From Curvularia sp. ZM96 (Eukaryota; Ascomycota; Dothideomycetes; Pleosporales; Pleosporaceae): a stretch of 64,000 bases of DNA. Location: contig JAJGBQ010000001.1 in the NCBI GenBank assembly GCA_022457065.1, forward strand, positions 868,001 to 932,000, read 5' to 3'. Positions 10,443 to 20,662 of this stretch are shown here, one piece after another; position 1 is the stretch's first letter, and each line of letters starts with the position of its first letter. Position numbers and translations under genes: made by a program. The notes beneath the pieces are model-generated. The model made no database searches. It saw only the letters and a program-made list of their open reading frames with translations, and was not told where the DNA came from.

Positions 10443-11247
10443 TCACATGGAAGCCTCAACCTTCTTGAGGCACTCTTGGAAGTCCTTCCAGTCGTACATG
10501 ATGGCAGCGCACTTGGTCTCCTCGGTCAGGAGCTTGGCCATCTCGTCCATCTTCTCCTTGCCCTCCTCGATGCCGTAGATGCCAACGTATCCGATGCAGG
10601 GGATGCCAGCGCGCATGGCCGCAGTGGCACCACTCTTGCTGTCCTCGACGGTTACCGCCTCCGAGGGCTTGACACCAAGCTGCTCGGCAGCGTAGAGGTA
10701 AATCTTGGGGTCGGGCTTGGACGAGGGAGGGTTGAGCGAGGTAGCGGCCGAGTAGACGTGCTCCTTGGGGAAGAAGTGGTCGATGCCAGCCTTCTCGATC
10801 GAGGCGACAACACGGCTCTTGGCTGAGGTCGAGACGACGGCCATGGGGTAGCCTTGCTCCTTGAGCCACTTGAGCTGCTCAGGAACACCCGGGCACACCT
10901 CCGCCTTCTGGCTGAGCTTGCGAGTGACGGCACCGAGTTCCTGCTGGACGTAGTCGTCCATCTCCTCGGGCGGCATCTGGAAGTTGTGCTTCTTCTGGAG
11001 ACCGTTGAGCATACCACGGAAGTTGTGACCGACAAAGTCCTCGAGCAGTGTCTCCGCCGTGTACCTGGCGTCGATGTTGTGCTTGGCGAGGACTTCGTTG
11101 GTGAGGTCGGCGCAGGCCTCGAAGGCGTAACGCTCAGACTGGACAAGCGTGTTGTCGCAGTCGAGCATGATGTACTTTGCCTATACATGGGTTAGCGGGG
11201 CAATGGCGGGGTACGTGTCGGACGTGGGGGGTGTTTACCTTGCCCAT
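10443..11247 (-). CDS. HAD-superfamily hydrolase (subfamily IA, phosphoglucomutase/phosphatase-like)
   Basis: 248 residues from two exons. The coding start is a 9-nt first exon (11239-11247, Met-Gly-Lys), followed by a 58-bp intron (11181-11238) and the main exon 10443-11180. Motif I is MLDCDNTLV (nucleophile and acid Asp), motif II is AVVSTSAKS, motif III is the Lys of SKPDPKIY, and motif IV is VTVEDSKSG. A helical cap lies between motifs I and II. The set is complete, so an active phosphohydrolase or mutase is expected, probably cytosolic (no signal peptide or membrane segment). The substrate cannot be inferred. Without the micro-exon, translation would have to begin at the Met inside motif I, which supports the two-exon model. 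Confidence 0.88.
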
Positions 11248-12525
11248 GTTTGCGGTGATGGACTCTTGATGAGGCTGGATAGGTTGCCAGTGGTGTCAAT
11301 GGACGGCTCGAAGCAGCTTGGTGAGGAGACGGGTGTGGAGTGGAGGGGAAGAAGAAGAGAAACTCGAGGCTTACTGGGAGAGGTAAATAAGCAGATGAGA
11401 GAGCGCCTGCAAGGCGTCAGGCAAGGGCGGCGGTGCAGCAGCGGGCAGGCGCACCTACGTCATTGGCCAATCTGGTGGGGCGCGCGCGGTCCGTTGGTGG
11501 GACGCAACTTCTCTCACCACTTTTCTCTCCCTCTGGCCCACCACCACCTTCACCTGCCTGCAGTATAGCGGGGTAGCCCTTCTCGCATCTTCTCCAACAC
11601 CACGACTGTCCCTCAGCTGCAATTGCCGCCTTGGTTGTCTGGATAACGCGTCAATCGCGACGGCCTCTCTCATCGGTACTTTTCTTTTGCTGGCCTCGCT
11701 TGCTCTGGCACCATGTCTGTATCACTGCATGAATCCACGCGGCCCAATGATTCTCTGCAAGTATCATCTCACCCCGCCTGGACAAGTCCAGAGTCTTTGC
11801 CACGGAGTGCGGTGTGCCCGAGGGCGAGTTCCTGCATACAAACGGTGATGGGCGTGCATCCCCGCCCTTGTTTCTATGCAGCCACGAATGCGGAGAGGTT
11901 GTCATCTTGTCAATACTAGACGCAGGCCATCGGGTTCGGGCACCAACGAGCAACCCCGGAGCACGACTGAGCACTGCATGTTCAGGCATGGCACACGGTA
12001 ATCGGCTGCACTTCCCCCAACCCGCCGGCTGCCTGCCGCCATCTTCCGATAGTTTATTGCTTTGAGTTTCGTCGCGCGTTGTAGTCTTGCGTAGTGTGCG
12101 CCTCTATTCCGGTACTCGACAGCCGAGATGTAGCCGTTGCTTTTGCGTCTTTCATCCTTATAGCTGCATTTCATATCAGCCCCGAAACACACCCAGCCAA
12201 TAGGCATCCTGGACCAACCCGCCTCACCTTTCTACGGTTTGTTCTATGACTGGGGATTTCACTCTCCGTAAGATTCGCGCTGTGATTTACCAAGTAGCTG
12301 CTTCACATTCATCCCTCTGGAACCTTTGCAACATGCTAAGAAATACAGTTAGTAGAATGCTGCCGCCCATTCAAGCACCTGGGGTAATCGTACATGCAAG
12401 GAAATGAAGCAAGTATCACTACTTATGTGATGCGCTTTGCATGCCATTCATGCTGATAATACATTAGAATACAGGTTCCGATTTCATCACGCTTTTCCTC
12501 ATGCCCAGCAACGACGCCGAGCACT
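11248..12525. other. Intergenic region
   Basis: Promoter and leader of the HAD gene and 3' flank of the mitochondrial-protein gene. Short frames exist on both strands but none has a start, motif or composition that argues for coding. Nothing else seen. Confidence 0.55.
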
Positions 12526-13758
12526 CTATTTCTTCGAATCCTCCTTGGCCTTCTCAGCCAGCTTGGACGCCTCATCGCCCTTCTTCTGCAGAATCTCCGA
12601 GATCTCCGAGACCGCGTCCTTGAGGATCTTCTGTGCCTCGTCGCCGTGCTTCTGAGCGACTTCTTGGAGCTGGCTCAGCTTAGGCAATATCTGGTCGCCA
12701 CCGGGAATCTGCTTGAGGTACTGCTCGTAATCACCAAAGCCACCATCCTTGGCCTTGTCCGCGATGCTCTTGATGTATGACTGGAGGTCGCCAGTGTCGC
12801 CCTTCTCGACGGCCGACTTGACGCGCTGGTACAACTCTTGAACATTGCCACCCTTCAGCGCGTCGGCGTTTTCCTCTACGAGCTTCTTAACTTGTGGGTT
12901 CTTGTCGAGGTAGGGCTTTGCCTGCTCCATGCCCTTCTTCCAAGCCTCATCACCCATCTTGTTCAGCTTCTCAATCTTCTCCTGAACTATGCTCCTAATC
13001 TTCTCGATATTGCTTGCACTCAGGCCAGTCTTGACAACATCACTGATCTGCTTCCAAGTCCTGTCGACCTCCTTCTTTGCTTCGGGACCGTACTTGTCAC
13101 CGTACTCCTTGAGCTTGTCAATGTTGCCGCCCAACTTTTCCTTCAGCTGTGGGTGGTTGTCCATGATCTGCTGCGAAGCGTCTCCGGCAAGGTCTGCAAT
13201 GCGGCTCATGTGCTTGGTAATGACGTCCCAGGTCTTGTGCGCTGTTACCAGGCTCATGTCGCCCTTGTTGAGAACCTGTCGCATCTCCTCGTATGCTTCC
13301 CGCACGATGTTGTCGACTTCTTCACCGTGCTTTGCTCGGATGGCGTCGAGATCGTCAAAGGCAGAGTCAACATAACCTTTGGCACCAGGGATGAAGGCAG
13401 CATAGCTCTGAGCAGCTTGACGCAGCCATTGCAGCGCCTCATTTGGCTCAGGCGTCTGCTCCTTGATCTTCTGTGAAGCCGACTGGACGTAGCCCTTTGC
13501 AGTCTTGGAGGCCACGACAACATCGCGGGCACCTGACTGTCTGTAGAAGATGTATCCGACGGTGATAGCGGCAAGGGCACCAGAGGCAGCGCCAACTGCG
13601 GCATGTGTTCCAGCACCAGAGTTACCAGAGGTAGTTGATTGGGTCGACTGGAAACGTGGTTGTTGGGCGCGGTACTGGGGGTTCGCTACACGAGTAGCTG
13701 GACGACGCGCGCAGCGAGCTGCGAAGCGTGCATTTTGTGTTGCTTGTCTTGAGAACAT
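12526..13758 (-). CDS. Predicted mitochondrial membrane protein with helical KxGDEA repeats
   Basis: Intronless, 410 residues. The N-terminus is Arg-rich, Ala/Gln-rich and almost free of acidic residues (about residues 1-40), typical of a mitochondrial presequence. A Gly/Ala transmembrane segment follows (about 52-72, AAVGAASGALAAITVGYIFY). The rest is charged amphipathic helix with a recurring phrase: KHGEEVDNIV, KMGDEAWKKG, KHGDEAQKIL, KKGDEASKLA. This resembles LEA/apolipoprotein-like helical repeat proteins and suggests a soluble helical domain anchored in the inner membrane. I do not recognise a named family; function is unknown. The C-terminus is strongly basic (KAKEDSKK). Confidence 0.8.
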   Translation of the reverse strand: MFSRQATQNARFAARCARRPATRVANPQYRAQQPRFQSTQSTTSGNSGAGTHAAVGAASGALAAITVGYIFYRQSGARDVVVASKTAKGYVQSASQKIKEQTPEPNEALQWLRQAAQSYAAFIPGAKGYVDSAFDDLDAIRAKHGEEVDNIVREAYEEMRQVLNKGDMSLVTAHKTWDVITKHMSRIADLAGDASQQIMDNHPQLKEKLGGNIDKLKEYGDKYGPEAKKEVDRTWKQISDVVKTGLSASNIEKIRSIVQEKIEKLNKMGDEAWKKGMEQAKPYLDKNPQVKKLVEENADALKGGNVQELYQRVKSAVEKGDTGDLQSYIKSIADKAKDGGFGDYEQYLKQIPGGDQILPKLSQLQEVAQKHGDEAQKILKDAVSEISEILQKKGDEASKLAEKAKEDSKK

Positions 13759-15139
13759 CTTGGGTTGTATGTGAATGTATCTGGTTCAAGAGGTGGTGGG
13801 GGTATTCGAGAACGAAAAAGGGAAGAATTGGGTATCTAAGAGAGACAATGTGTGAATGATCTAGGAATTTCTTAGGAGACCCGGAGCTTTAAAGACCCTA
13901 CAATCTGTTCCAGCAAACCGAGAATTGTTGTAAAGTGACGTCGGCATGATGTGCCTAAACCCTGAGCCGTCGGCTAGGAAGCCAGACCCGGGGGATCCAC
14001 AGGGCGTCATTGGCTCGTCATGGCGGTAACCATTCTAGATCAACCACCCCGCCTTTTCTGTTTTAACCTTCTCTTTAGTGGAACTGGAAAACGAACGACA
14101 TGTTGAACAGGTTCTGGTCCATTGTAATGATGCGATTCGACGGGAGACACGTGGGATTGCTTCTAGTGCGTCTCGGAGCTGCATACTCAGCATTTCATAC
14201 GATGAACAAAAAAGCACGTTTAAATTGTTATGGGATAATGACATTCATCTTGGGCCTCTGCTAGTTGCGGTCTTCGTTCTGAATCTCCATTTGCTTTTTG
14301 CTTTTGTCGGCCCCGCTATTCTTCCTGTTTACGGCCTATGTTCAATCATGGTCAAAGATCTGATCCAGACCTGTTGCTCTCCGTATTTAGTACAGAGATA
14401 CCGGTAGATCTATGTACAGTGTTCTAGCCTCTGACGGTGATTGCATAGCTCTCATCTAACTAACCAAGCACGTTCGAATAAATAGTTATCAAGCGGAAGT
14501 CTCAACAATTAGTTCTCATGAGCGAACAAATGCATGGTCATGTGAATTCCGCTCCCGGCAATTGAAACCATAAACCTGCTTCACGACTTGTAACGACGTC
14601 CAAACCACGCGAAACAGCTATTTCTTTGGAAACACGATCACATGTGACAACCCCAAATGACAGGCACTAGCGCTGCTAGTCTTGCATTCTTCGCATGCGA
14701 CCATGGTTGCGAAAAGGGACGCTCTAGGCCATACGCATTTCGACATATTTCACACACCTTGACAACGGCACGTGTGCAATTATGATGCCAACGCCACGCA
14801 AAAGACATGAGCACAATGCTTCGTAAATGGCTGCGATGAATCCTTTCGCGCACCCCAATGACGTAACAAGACCCCGTTTTGACGCGATTATGCTACACCC
14901 TAGCAGCGCGGATCTAGCCTCGGGCGCGTGGACCCGTCCCAACGTCCTGCACCTCGGTCCTCGAGCTTTGTAACATCTATAGGGCAATCCCACGACAAAC
15001 GCCAACTAACGGGAATTCGAGCGCACTCAGGATAGCCCCGTAGGCTTCAAAGCTTGTACTGTCCCGTCCATGCGCAGCCGCCTCGGCAAAAGCAGAGTCT
15101 AGCTCAACACCCTCCCTCCTGTGCCTCCAAACCGCGACA
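13759..15139. other. Divergent intergenic region
   Basis: Separates the mitochondrial-protein gene (-) from the permease gene (+), so it should hold two promoters. Short open frames (for example 14078-14407) begin with non-ATG codons and carry no motif. Nothing else recognised. Confidence 0.55.
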
Positions 15140-16799
15140 ATGGCACCCTCGGAGACGGCGCCCCTACTGCGCGGAGAATCGACTACATCGTACGCCCCGG
15201 ATGAGGACCACGAAGACACCGCTGTGCCCCGGAGCACATTTGCCCGCAACCTGGGTGCTCTGGACGGTTTCGCACTGCTGATAAGCATCGTCATCGGCTC
15301 CGGCGTCTTCTCCTCCCCCGGACCCATTGATGCAAACGTACCGTCACCCGGCGCAGGCCTATTAGTATGGCTTGTCGGTGGCATTCTTGCCTGGACGGGT
15401 GCGCTCACCATGGCCGAGCTGGGGACGGCGTTCCCTGGCGAGGGCGGCATCCAGCCGTATCTTTCATACATCTATGGCGATGTGTTTGGGTACATGGCGG
15501 CTTGGTCGTGGGTCGTGGCTACGATGCCGGCTACCCTTGCTATTCTGAGCATTGTCTTTGTCGAATCGATATACTCCAGTTTGGGTATAAATGAGCCTGA
15601 TCCGCCGTTGACTCATAAGCTCTTGTCGTTGCTTGTGCTGGTCTGTGTGACGACGCTCAATTCTATCAGCACGAAAACGAGCACGAGACTGTCGAGTTTC
15701 TTTGTTGCGGTTAAGTTGTTTACCATCTTTCTTTTGATGATTGCTGGATTAGTGGTCGTTTTTGTTTTCGTTGGGAAGAACAAGGACTTTGGCGGGCATG
15801 ACTGGCATCAGAATAACTGGTTTTCGCCCCGCGATACAGTGCTGCCTGATGGTTCAAGATTTGACTGGACCAAGGTTACTGCGTGGGAATCATTAGGCTT
15901 CTACAGCACGGCGCTGTACGGGGCGCTCTGGGCATACTCTGGTTGGGATAAGGCAAACTATGTTGCTGCTGAGCTACGCAATCCCAGCCGACAGCTACCT
16001 CTTTCGATTAACACTGCTATCCCAACCATTATTATCTGCTATGTAGCGGCGAACGCTGTCTACTATGTTCTGCTTCCATGGGAAGTGGTGTCGACGACCG
16101 ATGCCGCTGCTGTGGTGAGTATTACGAAGAACTCTATGCTGGTATATTCTTGCTGACTCTGGGTAGACAGCTGTCACACACTTTTTGGGAAAGGGTGTAG
16201 CCTACTTCGCTACTGCCCTGATATGTCTAGTCATTGCCGGGTCCGCGCTCGGCAATTCTTTTGTAGCTGGACGAATGACCGTAGCAGCAGCGAACAACAA
16301 CTGGTTCCCGCATGTTCTTGGGACAGTTGGGTATATCGGCACTTTGAAAGTGAGAAAGGATGCCGAGGAAGATGAGCCAACAGACCTCGCAATGGACAAC
16401 GGGGAGTCGCCAATGTAAGTCATGTCCATTGAGTATACCGAACACTCTCTGACTGTCGCCAGCAACGCACTCATCCTCAACACGGTCCTCTCGGCAATCT
16501 ACATATTGCTTGGAAATATGCGCATCTTGCTTACCCTCAACGGTCTTGCAGAGTATGCATTCTTCTTCCTGACAGTCCTCGGTGCAATCATCCTCCGATT
16601 TCGGGAGCCAGAGTTGCCTCGGCCTGTAAAGCCTCTAATCTTCGTGCCAATAATATTCGCGGTAATCAGCGGCTTTGTCATCATTCGCGGAGCTGTATTT
16701 GCCCCTATCCAGGCAACAGTTCTAGTGGCTATTTGGTGCATTGGTCTTGTGTTTTATTACATCAGGCTGTGGTTTCTGAAAAAGAGACATGGTGCATAG
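15140..16799 (+). CDS. LAT-type amino acid permease (APC superfamily)
   Basis: Exons 15140-16114, 16167-16414 and 16463-16799 give 519 residues; introns are 52 and 48 bp and phases agree. The N-terminus is a short acidic cytosolic tail (TAPLLRGES). TM1 carries the APC signature IVIGSGVFSSPGPI, and TM6 contains LYGALWAYSGWDKANYVAAELRNPSRQLP, typical of L-type / methionine-permease-like transporters. About twelve hydrophobic segments can be traced. The product should import neutral amino acids across the plasma membrane by proton coupling, as in fungal MUP-type permeases; the exact substrate is inference. The loop after TM8 holds an acidic insert (KDAEEDEPTDLAMDNGESP), and the second intron falls at the end of it. 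Confidence 0.9.
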
Positions 16800-17150
16800 G
16801 GCGAGTACATGTTGTTGAAACTTGGTGACGGTGGTGTCGCTACAGCGTTCCTTCACTGCAGCGTTATGCAAAGAGAATCCCAACTTTTCTAGAAGCTCGT
16901 ATTATAGACGCAAAAATGCAGTTTGCTTACAGTAAGCTTAATCATCTTGGTTCATCGGTACTTTGAGCTGTGTATATTGTGGAGATGATTGGTTCGAGTC
17001 AGCTATTCTCCGGCCCCGCGCTTTCTTGACCGATAGTCCACGGTGGCTTATCTACGCCTTATTTACGCCTTATTTACGCCCTGCTTAGGCGAATATATAC
17101 TCCGAAACAACCTCAGTAGCTGACCATGTTGTACCTCTCCTGTCTAAATC
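16800..17150. other. Promoter region of the thioesterase gene with a triple direct repeat
   Basis: At 17051-17083 an 11-bp unit (TTTACGCCTTA-like) occurs three times, about 70-100 bp before the thioesterase ATG. A TATA-like AATATATAC follows at about 17092-17100. The arrangement looks like a core promoter with an upstream tandem site; no factor is assigned. Confidence 0.4.
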
Positions 17151-18331
17151 ATGGTCGTCCGTCCACACTTTACGGAAGAAAGAAAAGTCCTTCCTTTTGA
17201 TAACGTCATCGAGCTCGAGCACATAGATGACTGGACCTTTCGCTCGATAGTGAAGGCTTACTCACCAGCAGGCAAGGAAAACGGAACATATGGCGGAAAT
17301 GTATTTGCGCAAGCTGCATGGGCGGCTGCTCAAACTGTGCAAGAGGGATTCCTAATACATGCAAGTTGTAGCAAGAGAATTGCTTTTTTCAATCTAGCTG
17401 ACTAGGCTACCAGAGTATCACTGGTTGGTTTCTTCTAGGTGGAAGGGACAACGAGCATTGCACGTACCGTGTGCAGAAGATACGGGATGGCTATAAATAC
17501 TGTGTCCGTAGCGTAACCGTGAATCAGGTTACAGCAACCGGAGACATGTTCATATGCACGTGCTCGTTCAAGCGGGAAGAGACCTCCTCAGTCGACGTAC
17601 AAGAACGCGTCGACCTCAGAGAAGTGTATCAAGAGGCTCTAAAAGGAAAAGAAAATGATCCGATGCTTCACGGAGCAGCACCCAGCAACGACGTTCCAGA
17701 GTTCCACGAGGTATATCTCCCAGCGCATCCAGAGTACTTCAATCCCATCGGAGGCGTACACCTTCGGAAGGTTGAAATGGAAGACTTCAATCGCTCTCGC
17801 CCGCCACTGGAACGGAAGCAGTTGACATTCTACACGCTGCGCGGGTCTTTACCACTGCCCACAGCGCCCTATCCGCCACCGTCAGGTCCCGCCAAAGCCA
17901 TGACTTTGACGAGAGAAGCAAACATGCATGCATGCGCTCATCTGTATGCTTCCGACTGTAACTCCCTCACCATCGTACCAAGGCACATAGACAGACCCCG
18001 AGACTTTACGCATATGGCATCGCTCAGCCACACTGTTATCTTTCACGTGGGTATCCGCGATCTCATCATGCTGCCTGAGCCGCGTATCGATCATCCAAAC
18101 GCTGAGCCAACGCTATGGGAAGACGACTCCTTGCCGTTGTGCAATCTTGAGAGGCATGGCAAAGGCGATAAGGATGGGAGGAAATGGTTCGTGCTGGAGG
18201 CGTGCATTACGCGGGCTGCGGAGGGGAGAGCAATGCATACGAGTCGCATGTGGGACTATGAGAGTGGAGTGCATATTGCGACTACTTTTCAAGATGGGAT
18301 GGTACGATTTAAGGATGATGCGAAGCTGTAG
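17151..18331 (+). CDS. Acyl-CoA thioesterase II-like protein (TesB type, double hot-dog)
   Basis: Two exons, 17151-17360 and 17414-18331, give 375 residues. The intron starts with GC (CAT|GCAAGT) and ends TACCAG, with a CTGAC branch-like site. A GT start does not fit, and this join restores GFLIH-SITGWFLLGG, as expected for the family. The N-terminal hot-dog carries TYGGNVFAQAAWAA; the C-terminal hot-dog ends in HIATTFQDGMVRF with the family Gln. The segment that normally carries the catalytic Asp (SLDH-type) reads MASLSHTVIFH, with Ser at about residue 275. The last three residues are AKL, a PTS1-like peroxisomal signal. It would hydrolyse acyl-CoAs in peroxisomes if active; the substitution makes activity uncertain. 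Confidence 0.83.
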
Positions 18332-18942
18332 GGCTTTTGTCACGATATGTATACGGGCATGCCAGCGAAGATTTCTTGACCATTTAGATGTCAGTAGGCT
18401 TAGAACTTTCTTTTCATGTCCTTACATAGAAGATGTATAGTCCACCTTGTTCAAATCAGTAAACCAATACATGAAAAATGAATGATTTCAACTTACCATA
18501 TGAAGCTTAGTGTGGCTGGATCTCGTGGTCCCAACTCATCACTCCTTTGCTCTTTTACGTCTCGCAAAACAAAACAGCTTTAAACCCACCTGTTCTCCTG
18601 AAAAGCGGCTGATTGAATTTTATCTAATTGATCACCGAACGTGATGAACATGGGTTGTATGTTCGTTTTGTGCACAGACTGGCTGTCTCTTAAATGATCT
18701 TACTGCCGGACGCTTTTCGGACAAATTGTATCCAGACTACAATGAAGCAGTGGCTTCAACGACAACTTGGAATACAACACGCCATTAAACAGCAAATGCT
18801 CATTTGCTAAGATTCACTTACGCCTTGAATCCAACTTCCGCATTCGTCTTAGATGTGTTGGGCCCCGCTTCAGCCACGAAATCAGCTTACATTTCTACCC
18901 AAGGTCCTGAGCATAAATACCTTATTGTGACCATGCATTTCT
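18332..18942. other. Intergenic region
   Basis: AT-rich spacer with the thioesterase 3' UTR and the methyltransferase promoter. A TATA-like CATAAATACC lies near 18911, about 30 bp before the first ATG of the next gene. No other feature. Confidence 0.5.
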
Positions 18943-19863
18943 ATGTTTCCCATCTCCGCTGCATATTCCTCTCTTGAAACCAATCCGTCTTCAATTGCAC
19001 CTATAATGAGCCAACAAGAGGTACCACAGGAACCCTTCTTCGAAGCCCTCGCAAAAAATTATGAGGCTTCAACCGGCGGTTGTGCTCGAGAAATCGTCTC
19101 GCACATCGTCGACATCCTACCACCTGTAGACGCTAACTCGGTCGTTCTCGACAACGCCTGCGGCAATGGCATGTTCTCGCAAGAGCTCTTCGTCAAGTAC
19201 CCTGATACCCCCTTATCCGTAGCATGCACCGACATCGCACCATCCATGGTCGAGATGGCACGCCGCTCCGTCCCAGCAGGCAACCCATCTGCCAAAGTTT
19301 CCTTTGATATCATGCCTGGCGAAAAGCTCTCGTTTCCCGATGAGACGTTTACACACTCCGTCACCAGCCTGGGTATTTTCTTCTTCAACGATGCCGTCGC
19401 CGGCGCGCGAGAAATATACCGCACCTTGAAACCCGGTGGCACTGCTGTCCTCACCTCGTGGAAGGTCACGGGTCATTTGGACCCAGTGTACGAAGCGCAG
19501 GTGGCCGCCAAGCCAGAAGGTCCGCTTTTTAAGTGGCCTGTTGACGATGCCTGGTACCAGGGGTCACACCTGAGCAACATGCTGGAAAATGTTGGGTTCA
19601 AGGATGTTGAGATACACGAGTTGCCTTGTATCTATGGTGCGGGCAGCGTCGAGGAACTTTGCCAATACCAAATGGGTCTCTGGAAGCAGATTGGACCCAA
19701 GTGGACAGACGAAGAAAACGAAACGTTTGCGAAGGAGCTGCTGAAGGCAGGGAAGCGGCTGGCGGTAACAGCAAAGAGGCCTCGAAATGGGAAAAAGGAC
19801 CCTGAAATCGAGGAAGTGGTAGGGTACCCTATGGTAGCATATGTTGCTGTGGCGAGGAAATAA
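18943..19863 (+). CDS. Class I SAM-dependent methyltransferase
   Basis: Intronless, 306 residues from the first ATG; a second in-frame ATG at 19006 (MSQQEVPQEPFF) would give 285 and is equally plausible. Motif I is VVLDNACGNGMFSQEL (SAM-binding Gly-rich loop). The acidic end of beta-2 is CTDIAPSMVEMARR, motif II/III sits around FPDETFTHSVTSLGIFFF, and post-motif III is LKPGGTAVLTSWK. This is the UbiE/COQ5-like Rossmann layout of small-molecule methyltransferases. The C-terminal part is divergent and presumably binds the acceptor, which cannot be named. No adjacent biosynthetic core gene is seen. Confidence 0.88.
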   Translation: MFPISAAYSSLETNPSSIAPIMSQQEVPQEPFFEALAKNYEASTGGCAREIVSHIVDILPPVDANSVVLDNACGNGMFSQELFVKYPDTPLSVACTDIAPSMVEMARRSVPAGNPSAKVSFDIMPGEKLSFPDETFTHSVTSLGIFFFNDAVAGAREIYRTLKPGGTAVLTSWKVTGHLDPVYEAQVAAKPEGPLFKWPVDDAWYQGSHLSNMLENVGFKDVEIHELPCIYGAGSVEELCQYQMGLWKQIGPKWTDEENETFAKELLKAGKRLAVTAKRPRNGKKDPEIEEVVGYPMVAYVAVARK

Positions 19864-20276
19864 GGCGATCATCTTTATGGCTAAGCCTGGGGCGTTTAGC
19901 TTAATCTAAGAAGTCAGCATACGCCCTGTCGGTTGTATTCTGTGCTGCAGCGCGCCTGATTTGTGACTAATTGATTTGTCACGCCATACTTCGCATGTCC
20001 TTGTATGAAGACCTAGGCCTGATTAAAGAGAGACAACAAAAAACGAACGTCCTATGAGAAACGAGTATAGCAAGGGAAAAGCCCTAAGATATCTGACTAG
20101 AGTCATTACAAGCCCTATCTATTGTTCTTATCTGCTCTAAACCCGTTTTCAACGCACTCCCTACAAAAACAAAGTGTCTCCGAAGCCCATAATCTACACC
20201 CACGGGTAAGGGATCCCGAGAAGCAACCATGGGCAAAAAAAGAACCTGGGGTATCTGACTGAAGCCAGACGAATGC
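19864..20276. other. Intergenic region between methyltransferase and tRNA
   Basis: No coding frame. It holds the methyltransferase 3' flank and the 3' flank of the minus-strand tRNA gene. A clear Pol III T-run terminator was not confirmed. Confidence 0.5.
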
Positions 20277-20375
20277 TGATGAGAGTGGGACTCGAACCCA
20301 CGCCACTTTCGTGACCAGGAATATGATGTTAAGATAACCTTAACCTGGCGCCATAACCAACTCGGCCATCTCACC
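20277..20375 (-). tRNA. tRNA-Leu(AAG) with a 17-nt intron
   Basis: On the minus strand the cloverleaf folds cleanly. Acceptor GGTGAGA pairs with TCTCATC (one G-U) plus discriminator A. The D-stem is GCC/GGC, the anticodon stem CCAGG/CCTGG, and the loop TTAAGG...T with anticodon AAG at 20341-20339. A long class II variable arm (CAC-GAAA-GTG) follows, then T-stem GTGGG/CCCAC with loop TTCGAGT. The 17-nt insertion at 20321-20337 lies one base 3' of the anticodon, the canonical place for eukaryotic tRNA introns. AAG reads Leu CTT codons (and CTC after A34 deamination). Confidence 0.93.
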
Positions 20376-20662
20376 ATAAGGTATTTTGATGTGAAATGAG
20401 ATGAAAACAAACATTATATACCCAAGAAAAATCAGAGGCTTTCGAGGACGCTCTCAACGTCATGAAATCAGAGAGACCTCAGCGTGTACCAAAATGCAAA
20501 TTTCATGGTCATTGAAAAGATTTTGTGCCCGATGTGGGGTAGCGGGGTAGCCATGACGACTGCAGTACAATTTCTTCGCTTACATCAGATAGCCCATCCA
20601 GGTAGAATCACATCATTGGTAAATGCCAAAACTCTAATTGAATGACCGTCTCTGTGATGCTT

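Noticed and set aside
10443..11195. Alternative frames on both strands across the HAD gene
   Set aside because: Only the frame carrying all four HAD motifs is supported; the others are shadows of its biased codons.
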